64,000 nucleotides of DNA from JBBQXY01 sp038209195 (GTDB taxonomy: Bacteria > Chloroflexota > Ktedonobacteria > Ktedonobacterales > Ktedonobacteraceae). The position numbers and the translations under genes were made by a program. A model generated the notes under the pieces. That model made no database searches and had not been told where the DNA came from. It saw only the letters and a list, made by a program, of their open reading frames with translations. Positions 1 to 7,951 of the stretch are shown here, one piece after another (the stretch's first letter is position 1; every line of letters starts with the position of its first letter). The DNA is taken from the NCBI GenBank assembly GCA_038209195.1, contig JBBQXY010000008.1, positions 1-64,000 of the forward strand, given 5' to 3'.

Positions 1-180
1 TATATCCGCCCGCTCTTTCCCGCGCAAAGCGGCTCGTAGAGCCGCTTCGTGTATAGTAGAGGCGCTCCCTTGCGGTCGCCCTGGTGGGAACTCCCTCCCC
101 ATGAAGCCTCTTGCGGTCGCCCTGGTGGGAACTCCCTCCCCATGAAGCCTCTTGCGGTCGCCCTGGTGAGGGACTATACT
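1..180. repeat. GC-rich intergenic repeat with 41-bp tandem units
   Basis: A hairpin with 9-bp arms (27-35 and 39-47) is followed by a unit beginning TTGCGGTCGCCCTGG that recurs at 70, 111 and 152, a 41-bp period. The same TTGCGGTCGCCCTGG end and the TATAGTAG(A/G)GGCGC block occur at 2547-2702, so this is one half of a dispersed repeat whose other half lies outside the window. No coding signal was seen here. Confidence 0.7.
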
Positions 181-220
181 ATGCCAAGATAATTGAAAAT
201 TAGCATAGCGGAGGGCTTTC

Positions 221-1792
221 ATGCAGACTATCAATACACTCTTTGCGACCGCAGTTGAGCGTTTTGGCGATCATCCCGCACTCATCGAACCATCTGAGGG
301 AGCAGGCATGACAACTCTCACATTTCGTGCCCTACAAGAGCGCGTGCAAGGTTTTGCTGGTTATTTACAGCAACAACAACTGACCAAAGGTGATAGCCTA
401 CTCATCTGGTCAGCCAGTCGTATTGACTGGATGGTAGCCTACCTGGGCGCACTCCTCGTCGGCGTCGTTGTCGTGCCACTCGACGTCAGTAGCAAGGAAG
501 ATTTCCTGACCCGTATTCAAGGGACAACCGCCGCAAAACTCCTGATTACCACGCAAAAGCAGTTTAGCAGCCTGAAAAATTCCACCCTGACCTTTGTTGA
601 TATCGATGCCTTGCCACAAGCACCACTGGAGACCACCGCGTTACCAGCAATCGCACCTGACGACCTCGCAGAACTCGTCTTTACCTCCGGCACGACCGGA
701 CAGCCCAAAGGTGTCATGCTTAGTCACAATAACATCACTAGCAATGCCACCTCAGCGGTAGAAGTTGTCAACATTCAAGCCACCGACCGCCTCCTCTCCA
801 TTTTGCCACTCAGCCATATGTTTGAGCTGACCATTGAAATAGCTATTTTGTACTCCGGTGCCAGCGTCGTCTACGCACGTTCCCTCGTTCCAGAGACCTT
901 GCTCAAATTGCTCTCGTCACAGCGGGTCACTTGTATGGTGTTGGTGCCACAGGCACTGCAATTATTTATTAACGGTATTGAGCGTGAAGTACGGCGTCGC
1001 AAACAGGAAAAACAGTTTGGACAACTGCTCAGTATCGCTTCCCATCTTCCCTTCGGGTGGCGGCGTCGCCTTTTTGGCTCCGTTCATAAGCGCTTTGGTG
1101 GACACTTTCGCTTCTTTGTCAGTGGTGGTGCCTATTTACCACCCACGCTCGCCGCCCGTTGGGAAAACATGGGCTTCCGTGTCATGCAGGGCTATGGGGC
1201 TACAGAATGCGCTCCCGTTATCTCCGCCACTCCCTTTCCCGAACATAATTTAGCATCTGTAGGCAAACCTTTGCCCGGCGTCACCTTACGTATCGCCGCA
1301 GACAAAGAAATACTTGTGCAGGGGCCAAATGTCGCCCTTGGTTACTGGAAAAATCCAGAGGCCACTGCCGCCGCCTTTCAGGATGGCTGGTACCATACTG
1401 GCGACCTCGGCTCCATTGACGCGAAAAAAGACCTGTATTTGAAAGGGCGCAAAAAGAACTTGATCGTCCTCGCCAACGGCCTGAACGTCTATCCTGAGGA
1501 TATCGAGAACGTCTTGCTGGCGAATCCACAGGTCAAAGATGCGACGGTCTTTGGACTTATGGAAGACAATCGGGGGCCAGAGGTTCACGCGGTCTTGCTG
1601 TTGGAGAGCTCCGCCAAAGCCAAAGAAGTCATCCAGCAAGCGAATAAGCAACTTGCCGCGCACCAGCAAGTACGCGGATTTACCGTCTGGCCCGAGACAG
1701 ATTTTCCTCGCACCCACACGCTGAAAGTGAAACGTCAGGATGTTCTCGACCAGTTACAGCATATTCGTGGTGCAGTAAAGGCAGAAAAATAA
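221..1792 (+). CDS. Acyl-CoA synthetase / AMP-dependent ligase
   Basis: This is a 523-residue member of the adenylate-forming (ANL) family. It probably activates a fatty or other carboxylic acid to its acyl-AMP and then acyl-CoA in the cytoplasm. The AMP-binding P-loop is visible as TSGTTGQPKG near residue 155, followed by the YGATE motif near residue 325 and the YHTGDLG hinge region near residue 390. The C-terminal lid ends with a lysine-containing KVKRQ segment. The ATG has an upstream GGAGGG at good spacing. The gene is followed after one base by rsmI, so the two are probably co-transcribed. The sequence is closest to long-chain acyl-CoA synthetases, but the substrate cannot be read from it. 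Confidence 0.88.
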   Translation: MQTINTLFATAVERFGDHPALIEPSEGAGMTTLTFRALQERVQGFAGYLQQQQLTKGDSLLIWSASRIDWMVAYLGALLVGVVVVPLDVSSKEDFLTRIQGTTAAKLLITTQKQFSSLKNSTLTFVDIDALPQAPLETTALPAIAPDDLAELVFTSGTTGQPKGVMLSHNNITSNATSAVEVVNIQATDRLLSILPLSHMFELTIEIAILYSGASVVYARSLVPETLLKLLSSQRVTCMVLVPQALQLFINGIEREVRRRKQEKQFGQLLSIASHLPFGWRRRLFGSVHKRFGGHFRFFVSGGAYLPPTLAARWENMGFRVMQGYGATECAPVISATPFPEHNLASVGKPLPGVTLRIAADKEILVQGPNVALGYWKNPEATAAAFQDGWYHTGDLGSIDAKKDLYLKGRKKNLIVLANGLNVYPEDIENVLLANPQVKDATVFGLMEDNRGPEVHAVLLLESSAKAKEVIQQANKQLAAHQQVRGFTVWPETDFPRTHTLKVKRQDVLDQLQHIRGAVKAEK

Positions 1793-1793
1793 C

Positions 1794-2528
1794 ATGCTTT
1801 ACCTGGTTGCTACTCCTATCGGAAACCTCGGCGATATCACCCTGCGTGCGCTAGAGACCCTGCGCACCGTTGATATCGTAGCCAGTGAAGATACTCGCAA
1901 GACCGGCTTGTTACTCAAACACTTCGAGATCTCCAAGCCACAAATAGCCTTTCACGAACATAACGAGCAGCAAGCTGGTGAGCGCATTGAACAGTTACTC
2001 AAACAAGGGAAATCGGTCGCGGTCGTCACCAATGCTGGTACTCCCGGCATTTCAGACCCCGGCTTCACCCTTGTACGTCGCGCTATCAATGCCAGTATCG
2101 ACGTCACCATGATTCCTGGGCCAACCGCCTTTGCTATGGCCCTCGTCTTATCCGGCTTGCCAGTGCATAGCTTTACCTTTCGCGGCTTTGCTCCGCGCAA
2201 GTCCGTCGGTCGCTGCAAATTCATGGCCCAGGACAAAGACTCGCCTCACACCCTCATCTTTTACGAAAGCCCCTACCGTCTGGAAGCCTTTCTGCGCGAC
2301 GCCCTCACAACCTACGGCGACCGCGAAGCCGCCATCGCCAACGACCTGACCAAAATGTTTGAAAAAGTCGAGCGTGGCATCCTCTCTGCACTATTGGAAA
2401 GCGTCTCCCAACAAACTAAAGTCAAAGGCGAATGCATCATCGTCATCGCTGGCACACCTAAAGGCACGAAACGCGAAGAGGAAACCACCGAAGATGCAGA
2501 AGATGTATTTAATGAAAATGAGGCATAA
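1794..2528 (+). CDS. rsmI: 16S rRNA (cytidine(1402)-2'-O)-methyltransferase
   Basis: RsmI is a SAM-dependent tetrapyrrole-methylase-fold enzyme that 2'-O-methylates C1402 in the decoding centre of 16S rRNA. The N-terminus LVATPIGNLGDITLRA and the following ASEDTRKTG block are family signatures. NAGTPGISDPG near residue 80 and IPGPTA near residue 105 form the SAM pocket. At 244 residues it is shorter than the roughly 280-residue Escherichia coli enzyme. The missing part corresponds to the C-terminal accessory domain, which is replaced by an acidic tail. It starts one base after the acyl-CoA ligase stop codon. Confidence 0.93.
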   Translation: MLYLVATPIGNLGDITLRALETLRTVDIVASEDTRKTGLLLKHFEISKPQIAFHEHNEQQAGERIEQLLKQGKSVAVVTNAGTPGISDPGFTLVRRAINASIDVTMIPGPTAFAMALVLSGLPVHSFTFRGFAPRKSVGRCKFMAQDKDSPHTLIFYESPYRLEAFLRDALTTYGDREAAIANDLTKMFEKVERGILSALLESVSQQTKVKGECIIVIAGTPKGTKREEETTEDAEDVFNENEA

Positions 2529-2546
2529 GGCGTGATGTATGCGTTT

Positions 2547-2710
2547 CCCAGGGCGACCGCAAGGGATCGCCCCTACTATATCCGTTTGCCTTCCCCACAT
2601 AAAACGGCTCTGTGGGCCGCGTCGTGTATAGTAGGGGCGCACCCTTGCGGTCGCCCTGGTAGCTAACATCATGCCCTGGTAGCTAACATCATGCCCTGGT
2701 GGCTAACTTC
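2547..2710. repeat. Inverted repeat element plus 20-bp tandem repeats
   Basis: CCAGGGCGACCGCAAGGG (from about 2548) and its reverse complement (2642-2659) bracket a 110-bp core with TATAGTAGGGGCG arms, so the unit can fold on itself. It is followed by two and a half copies of a 20-bp unit containing CTAACATCATGCCCTGG. It matches the repeat at 1-180, placing related elements on both sides of the ligase-rsmI pair. Confidence 0.7.
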
Positions 2711-2711
2711 A

Positions 2712-3638
2712 TTAGATACCCATTACCTCGACTAGTTCTTTAACGGCATCAGCCGATTTGCGCAGCAGAGCCTGTTCGCCCTCCGACAGCTCAACCTCTA
2801 CGACCTGTTCGACACCACCGGCACCCAATTTAACGGGTACACCAACGAAGAGATCCCGAATACCATATTCACCTTGCAGGTAAACGGCACAAGGCATAAT
2901 CATCTTCTTGTCCAGCAAAATGGCATCGACCATTTGCAGTACCGAGGCTGAGGGCGCGAAGTAGGCACTACCCGTACCGAGCAGTTTCACGATTTCCGCA
3001 CCACCATCCCGCGTGCGCTGCACAATCTGCTCGATACGCTCAGCGGAAATTAATTGCGCGATTGGCACGCCAGCCACAGTACACATACGCGCCAATGGCA
3101 CCATGGTATCACCATGCCCACCCAGCACATAGGCCTGCACATCGCGTACCGAGGCTCCCACTTCCTGCGCGATAAAGGTGCGGAAACGGGCCGTATCCAG
3201 CACACCAGCCATACCCATAATACGATTGCGCGGGAAACCACTGACATGATACGCTAGTTGCGCCATCGCATCCAATGGGTTCGTGACCATAATCATGATA
3301 CAATTCGGCGAGTATTTGACCACCTGTTCCGTCACCTGCCCAACGATCTCCTGATTTTTCTTGACCAAATCATCACGCGTCATACCAGGCTTGCGTGGGA
3401 AGCCAGAGGTAACAACCACAATATCCGAGTTCGCTGTATCAGCATAATCATTCGTGCCAGTCACCAACGAATCGTAGCCTAACACTGGCCCCGCCTGTAA
3501 CATATCCAGGGCTTTGCCTTGTGGCATATTGGGTACAATATCGAACATCACGATATCAGCATAGTCACGCTCCGCCAAACGTTGTACCAGCGTACTCCCA
3601 ACAAAGCCCGCCCCAACTACAGTTATTTTACTTCGCAT
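2712..3638 (-). CDS. mdh: Malate dehydrogenase (LDH-like type)
   Basis: This enzyme oxidises L-malate to oxaloacetate with NAD in the TCA cycle. The 308-residue length is typical for the LDH-like MDH group of Chloroflexi and relatives. The Rossmann motif GAGFVGST begins near residue 8. The substrate loop SGFPRKPGMTRDD (near residue 78) carries the arginines that select dicarboxylates. MVTNPLD and the catalytic-histidine motif GGHGDTMVP are intact. AAAGGAT lies upstream of the ATG. It is a single-gene unit divergent from the dioxygenase-like gene. Confidence 0.95.
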   Translation of the reverse strand: MRSKITVVGAGFVGSTLVQRLAERDYADIVMFDIVPNMPQGKALDMLQAGPVLGYDSLVTGTNDYADTANSDIVVVTSGFPRKPGMTRDDLVKKNQEIVGQVTEQVVKYSPNCIMIMVTNPLDAMAQLAYHVSGFPRNRIMGMAGVLDTARFRTFIAQEVGASVRDVQAYVLGGHGDTMVPLARMCTVAGVPIAQLISAERIEQIVQRTRDGGAEIVKLLGTGSAYFAPSASVLQMVDAILLDKKMIMPCAVYLQGEYGIRDLFVGVPVKLGAGGVEQVVEVELSEGEQALLRKSADAVKELVEVMGI

Positions 3639-3829
3639 CGAAATATCCTTTCATCTCTGAAAATAGAGGTATCTTCAGAGCCACTTGCAGCAGGACACCA
3701 TGAGCAAGCAAGAGGCTACTGCATCCCTGACGTATTTGTAAATGGTCCTGCTGTGCATCTATATCTATTGTATGACCTATCGCACAGAAATGGCAAAGCC
3801 TACGCGTCACAGATAGCTCTCAACAATGG

Positions 3830-4453
3830 TTGATGCGAATCTATTGTATAATTAACACCGCCTCTACAGTCTTTGGCCCCTTCTTTATTGAGGGCTCACC
3901 CCGTTTCGCCAACGGCGACGACGTGGCCAATGGAGCTTCCGGCGAGCCATGCTTCATGCAAGGCCGTGTGCTCTCCACCAGCGGTGAGCCGCTCCCAAAC
4001 GCCCGCATCGAAATCTGGCAGGCCGATGACAATGGCTTCTATGATGTTCAATACAAAGATTCCTCACAGGTCAGCGGTCGCGGGCACCTCTTTTCTGACA
4101 ATGAGGGCAATTACTACTTCTGGTCAGTCAGACCAGAGGCCTACCCCATTCCGGTCGACGGCCCAGTGGGAGAAATCTTGGGCGCGGCGAACCGCAGCCC
4201 AATGCGCCCGGCGCACGTTCACTTCATGATCACCGTGCCAGGGTATAAGACCCTCATCACCCACGTCTTCAAACAAGGTGATCGCTACCTCGAATCCGAC
4301 GCCGTTTTCGGCGTAAAGCGTTCCCTCATCACCAGCCTCGAACGCCACGAACCCGGCACAGCCCCCGACGGCAAGCAAATGGACGTCCCCTTTTACACCA
4401 TGCGCTACGACTTCCACCTTGCCCCTATCAGCGAGAAGGATCAACCCAACTAA
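3830..4453 (+). CDS. Intradiol ring-cleavage dioxygenase, catalytic domain only
   Basis: This 207-residue protein matches the C-terminal catalytic beta-sandwich of catechol or hydroxyquinol 1,2-dioxygenases. These non-haem Fe(III) enzymes open aromatic diols between the hydroxyls. The expected iron ligands are present as Tyr71, Tyr105, His129 and His131, and Arg126 matches the catalytic arginine. STVFGPFF near residue 12 normally lies about 100 residues into the full-length proteins, so the N-terminal helical dimerisation domain is missing. No homologous coding sequence was recognised just upstream, and the apparent start is a TTG immediately before an ATG, with no clear ribosome-binding site. 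It could be a genuine single-domain enzyme or a 5'-truncated relic. Confidence 0.7.
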   Translation: MMRIYCIINTASTVFGPFFIEGSPRFANGDDVANGASGEPCFMQGRVLSTSGEPLPNARIEIWQADDNGFYDVQYKDSSQVSGRGHLFSDNEGNYYFWSVRPEAYPIPVDGPVGEILGAANRSPMRPAHVHFMITVPGYKTLITHVFKQGDRYLESDAVFGVKRSLITSLERHEPGTAPDGKQMDVPFYTMRYDFHLAPISEKDQPN

Positions 4454-4662
4454 AGCAAGATGGCAAGCAGAGCAGTAGCAGAAAAATCTACACAAAGCAA
4501 ATAGAATATAGGCAGATTAGTTGGTGTGTTTAACTGGTTCGGCTTCAAACGCCGCGCGGTCCTCGCCAACAGCCAGACAGATTCAGCCAACTTTGTTGAC
4601 GCGGCTGATTGACGCTTAGCTGTAATGTGGGTTGAGAGTACCCGAAAATCGCCAAACAACGC

Positions 4663-4691
4663 TTGACAACTCGCAAAAGTTAGAGTATCAT
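4663..4691 (+). promoter_or_regulatory. Sigma-A-type promoter of tRNA-Gln
   Basis: TTGACA (4663-4668) and TATCAT (4686-4691) are separated by exactly 17 bp. They lie 44 bp before the mature tRNA 5' end, which fits a primary transcript with a short 5' leader. Confidence 0.75.
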
Positions 4692-4734
4692 ACCTCACAC
4701 AGATAGCAGACAACACGGTTGCTGCGAATTGTGA

Positions 4735-4808
4735 TGGGGTGTCGTTCAACGGTAGGACTGCCGACTCTGGATCGGCCGATTGGGGTTCGAATCCCTGCAC
4801 CCCAGCCA
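4735..4808 (+). tRNA. tRNA-Gln (anticodon CTG)
   Basis: The cloverleaf can be drawn by hand. The acceptor stem is TGGGGTG (4735-4741) with CACCCCA (4798-4804). The anticodon arm is GCCGA-CTCTGGA-TCGGC with anticodon CTG, and the T loop is TTCGAAT. Discriminator G4805 and an encoded CCA (4806-4808) follow. The acceptor and anticodon identity elements fit glutamine. The T stem has two wobble-type pairs at its outer end. Confidence 0.93.
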
Positions 4809-4838
4809 CGGAGAGGTTTTCACACCTCTCCGTTTTTT
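4809..4838 (+). terminator. Rho-independent terminator of tRNA-Gln
   Basis: A perfect 8-bp stem CGGAGAGG / CCTCTCCG (4809-4816 and 4825-4832) with an 8-nt loop is followed directly by six T residues. It starts at the base after the encoded CCA. Confidence 0.9.
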
Positions 4839-4940
4839 CGTTTTTCAAACATTGACATGCGTCCTTCTATACAAAACGCGCTCAAAGCCTGTGTCCTTGA
4901 AGCGTACGCGTAGATTATTAGCAATAGGGAATGGTACAAT

Positions 4941-6128
4941 ATGTCCACGAATCTTCACCTGCTTGATACACAATCGCACTCAAGCAATGATAACCAGAAA
5001 TGGCAACGCCGACGCGACATCCCCTTGGCTATCCTGGCCTGGATCGCGGTGATCGCGGTCGTCTTTTGGAGTGCCGGACACATCGTCAGATCGCTGCTGC
5101 TCTTAGTCATCGCCGCTCTGCTCGCCTATGCACTTGCACCAGCCGTCAAGTTTTTGCGTCGCTTCATGCCGCGCATCTTGGCGATTCTCATCGTCTATCT
5201 TGTTGTGTTGAGCTTGCTGAGCTTGCTCATTTACTTGGTGGTCAGCACCGCTACCATTCAGGTCATCGCCCTTTCGCGCTTTCTACGCGTCCAGCTAACT
5301 CCAGGCGGAAACGGACAACCTACCCCGCTAGAACAAACTTTGCTGAATTTTGGCATCACGCCAGGGCAGATAGCCACGGCACGCGAACAGATCATTGCCC
5401 AAACAGAAACCTTTGCTTCCAGTGCCATTCCCTTGTTACGCAGCATCTTTGACTTCGTTTTGGACACCATCATCGTTGCCGTGCTCAGCATTTATTTGCT
5501 CCTTGATGGAGAGCGCATCACGGGTTGGCTGCGAACCAATATGCCAGCCATGCTACAGCCACGGGTGCGCTTTCTGCTGGATACCTTCCAACGCATCGTT
5601 GGTGGCTATATTCGCGGTCAGTTTTTCCTCTCTTTCTTGATCGGCGTCCTTGTCGGCGTTGGCATGTTTATCTTCCGTGTCCCGTATGCTGTATTACTTG
5701 GCGTATTGGCCTTTATCTTCTCCTTCGTACCAGTGCTGGGCACTTTCATCTCAGGAGCCATCTGTGTTCTGCTCGCCTTGACCCAAGGCTGGATCATCGC
5801 AATTATCGTCCTTGCCTACTTCGTAGGGGTACACATCTTCGAGGGCGACCTCGTCGGGCCGCGCATTGTTGGTAAAGCTATCGGCTTGCACCCCATCGTC
5901 TCGCTCACCGCCTTGATCGCCGGTTCCGAGCTCTTTGGCATCTGGGGTGCCCTCTTCGCCTCACCTGTCGCTGGCATCCTCCAGGCTTTGCTCGTCGCAA
6001 TCTGGGTCGAATGGCGCGCCAACCATCCCGATCAGTTTCACAAAGAAAAAGAGGCACTCGCGACCACCATTATAAATCAACTACCCGATAAGCCAGCCGA
6101 TACATCTGAAGTGGTGAACCCATCATAG
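4941..6128 (+). CDS. AI-2E family transporter (PerM/YdiK-like permease)
   Basis: This is a 395-residue polytopic membrane protein of the AI-2 exporter/PerM superfamily, which moves small solutes or ions across the cytoplasmic membrane. Hydrophobic helices are evident from about residue 30 onward. The paired N-terminal helices are followed by a soluble stretch around residues 120-160 and a C-terminal block of four to five helices. The family-typical VGPRIVGKAIGLHPIVSL segment lies near residue 305, and the tail after residue 370 is hydrophilic. The substrate is unknown. Family members include quorum-signal exporters and Na+/H+ antiporters. Confidence 0.85.
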   Translation: MSTNLHLLDTQSHSSNDNQKWQRRRDIPLAILAWIAVIAVVFWSAGHIVRSLLLLVIAALLAYALAPAVKFLRRFMPRILAILIVYLVVLSLLSLLIYLVVSTATIQVIALSRFLRVQLTPGGNGQPTPLEQTLLNFGITPGQIATAREQIIAQTETFASSAIPLLRSIFDFVLDTIIVAVLSIYLLLDGERITGWLRTNMPAMLQPRVRFLLDTFQRIVGGYIRGQFFLSFLIGVLVGVGMFIFRVPYAVLLGVLAFIFSFVPVLGTFISGAICVLLALTQGWIIAIIVLAYFVGVHIFEGDLVGPRIVGKAIGLHPIVSLTALIAGSELFGIWGALFASPVAGILQALLVAIWVEWRANHPDQFHKEKEALATTIINQLPDKPADTSEVVNPS

Positions 6129-6165
6129 TAGTTACGCACAAGATCATATTACCAGGTTAAGCACT

Positions 6166-7077
6166 ATGGACGAAAAACAACCGCGCTTCTGCCATCTATG
6201 CGGAAAAAAGCTACACGGCTCCTTTTTTCTTTACACCAACCATCTCGTCGTCTGCGCGGAATGTAATGCGACCGTGCCGCGTTGCAGCCAATGCACCGTC
6301 CCATCGCTCCAACTCACACCTGTACGTGGCGTACTCATCTGCCCTGCCTGTCGCGACAAGGCACCCGTCTGCCCCGTCTGCCACATCCCCATCATGGGTA
6401 ATTTTTATCTTATCGGTGCATCGCCCGTAAAATACTGTGAAACGTGCGTCAAAACACGACAACGCTGCGATATTTGCCGCGTACCACTGGACGAACACGG
6501 TAAAGACTTTCCAGGCTCCACTGGCAATGTCACTCGCTGCGCCTCCTGTTTGCGCACTGCCGTCATCAAGCCTACGGAGGCAGAACAGCTCTATCGCGAA
6601 ACGTATGCCTTGCTAAAACAAGAACTCCAACTGGATATACCGCTCTTGCCCAAGCTCTACGTCGTAGAACGAGCGCGACTCATTGCCTTGAACCAGCAAT
6701 CGGATAGCCTCATTAGCTCCGACACTCCCGTGGGCACCGAACATCAACATCTACTCGGCTTCTTTCAACGCATCAATGACGAGCGCACTATCTACATTGA
6801 ACGATTACTGCCGCAGACCCTTTTCAAAGCGGTGGCGGCACACGAGCTAGCCCACGCCTGGCAATCTTTTTATGCACCCTCCTCCCAATCCCCCATGATC
6901 GTTGAAGGCTTTGCCGAATGGGTCGCCTATCGCCTGTTACTCTCCCTCGGTGAGCAGCGTGATGCCGCCCACCTTACGCGCCGTGACGATGTCTATGGTA
7001 AAGGTTTGCAATACTTTATTGCCTTGGAACGACAACTTGGGCGTTCCAGCGTCCTACAACGTGTACAACAGGCCTGA
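6166..7077 (+). CDS. DA1-like zinc metallopeptidase with N-terminal zinc-ribbon/LIM-like modules
   Basis: The first 130 residues hold about eight CXXC-type pairs (FCHLC, VCAEC, RCSQC, ICPAC, VCPVC, YCETC, RCDIC, RCASC), resembling tandem LIM or zinc-ribbon folds. The C-terminal half carries HELAH (His226-His230) followed by a GFAEW motif about 25 residues later. This matches the peptidase domain known from plant DA1 ubiquitin-activated proteases. No signal peptide or membrane helix was seen, so it is probably cytoplasmic. It follows the permease gene by 37 bp. The bacterial substrates of DA1-like proteins are not known to me. Confidence 0.75.
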   Translation: MDEKQPRFCHLCGKKLHGSFFLYTNHLVVCAECNATVPRCSQCTVPSLQLTPVRGVLICPACRDKAPVCPVCHIPIMGNFYLIGASPVKYCETCVKTRQRCDICRVPLDEHGKDFPGSTGNVTRCASCLRTAVIKPTEAEQLYRETYALLKQELQLDIPLLPKLYVVERARLIALNQQSDSLISSDTPVGTEHQHLLGFFQRINDERTIYIERLLPQTLFKAVAAHELAHAWQSFYAPSSQSPMIVEGFAEWVAYRLLLSLGEQRDAAHLTRRDDVYGKGLQYFIALERQLGRSSVLQRVQQA

Positions 7078-7118
7078 AACTTCCAACCTTCTACAAACCC
7101 TATCCATTCTCTCAAAAT

Positions 7119-7136
7119 AGGTGAGTAGGCTCACCT
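7119..7136. promoter_or_regulatory. Inverted repeat upstream of the sigma-factor gene
   Basis: AGGTGAG (7119-7125) and CTCACCT (7130-7136) form a 7-bp dyad with a 4-bp spacer, 72 bp before the chosen start codon of the sigma-factor gene. It may be an operator or a weak hairpin at the end of the peptidase transcript. The role is inferred only from position. Confidence 0.3.
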
Positions 7137-7207
7137 TGCCATTTTGTCCAATATATGTTATATGTATGTACATAGTTTGTATATGGTACACAGAAGGACA
7201 AATACCT

Positions 7208-7951
7208 ATGCCTGCACTCATGAGTAGAGAATCAGAAACCATAGTTGCTGAAACGCACATTTTTCAGTCCACCAGCGCACTAAACGAAACGCAAGATGAA
7301 GTCGCACTTTGGGAGAAGATTGAAAATCCAGAGCAAGTCGAGCAACGATTGCTTGTGGCACGCGCTTTGCAAGGGGAGCAAGAAGCGTTTACTGACATCG
7401 TCACCCAGTATAGCGCATTGATGCTACGTACTGCCAGCATGATTGTGGGAGATCGCGATATCGCTGAGGATGTCGTGCAAGACGCGCTCATTCAGGTCTG
7501 GCATCACCTGCCTGAATTACGCGAGGCTGGAGCGTTGCGTTCCTGGTTAATGCGTATCGTGGTCAATCAGTGCATCAGTTTCAAACGAAAGCTGGCTCGT
7601 TCCGCCGCATTTGTGCGCCAATCGCTCTTGGAGCAGGAAACCGATATGCTGGCTCAGGTCGCCGACGACCACAAAGGGCGTATGGAGCGCGACTGGGATA
7701 TCGCTCATGCCATCAACTCGCTCCCCATGAAGCAGCGCGTCGCCATTGTGATGCACTACTATTATGGTATGACACTGCCAGAGATGGCAGTAACGTTGCA
7801 AACCTCGGAAAACACGCTGAAAAAGCGCATCCAGGCCGCCTTAACGAACTTGCGCCGCAACTTCCACAGTATTGATGCCCCTGAAGATGAAGGCGAAATC
7901 GTGTTTACCAGTAGAGGCACAAGACCGCGCCTGGCTATGTCGTTACCATAG
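7208..7951 (+). CDS. ECF-type RNA polymerase sigma factor
   Basis: A 247-residue sigma-70-family protein that redirects RNA polymerase to a target regulon. Region 2 is visible as DIAEDVVQDALIQVW near residue 90. Region 4 is the helix-turn-helix LPMKQRVAIVMHYYYGMTLPEMA near residue 170. The ATG at 7208 is preceded by AGAAGGA. An in-frame GTG at 7121 would add 29 hydrophobic residues and has no ribosome-binding site. The N-terminal extension of about 50 residues before region 2 is longer than in minimal ECF factors. No anti-sigma gene is adjacent. The gene overlaps the convergent phosphodiesterase gene by 17 bp. Confidence 0.88.
   Translation: MPALMSRESETIVAETHIFQSTSALNETQDEVALWEKIENPEQVEQRLLVARALQGEQEAFTDIVTQYSALMLRTASMIVGDRDIAEDVVQDALIQVWHHLPELREAGALRSWLMRIVVNQCISFKRKLARSAAFVRQSLLEQETDMLAQVADDHKGRMERDWDIAHAINSLPMKQRVAIVMHYYYGMTLPEMAVTLQTSENTLKKRIQAALTNLRRNFHSIDAPEDEGEIVFTSRGTRPRLAMSLP

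Noticed and set aside
3519..3833. Plus-strand frame upstream of the intradiol dioxygenase as its missing N-terminal half
   Set aside because: The predicted residues do not resemble the dioxygenase N-terminal domain and it overlaps mdh on the other strand.
4450..4848. Minus-strand reading frame across the tRNA-Gln region
   Set aside because: It overlaps the tRNA and its terminator; a coding role is not credible.
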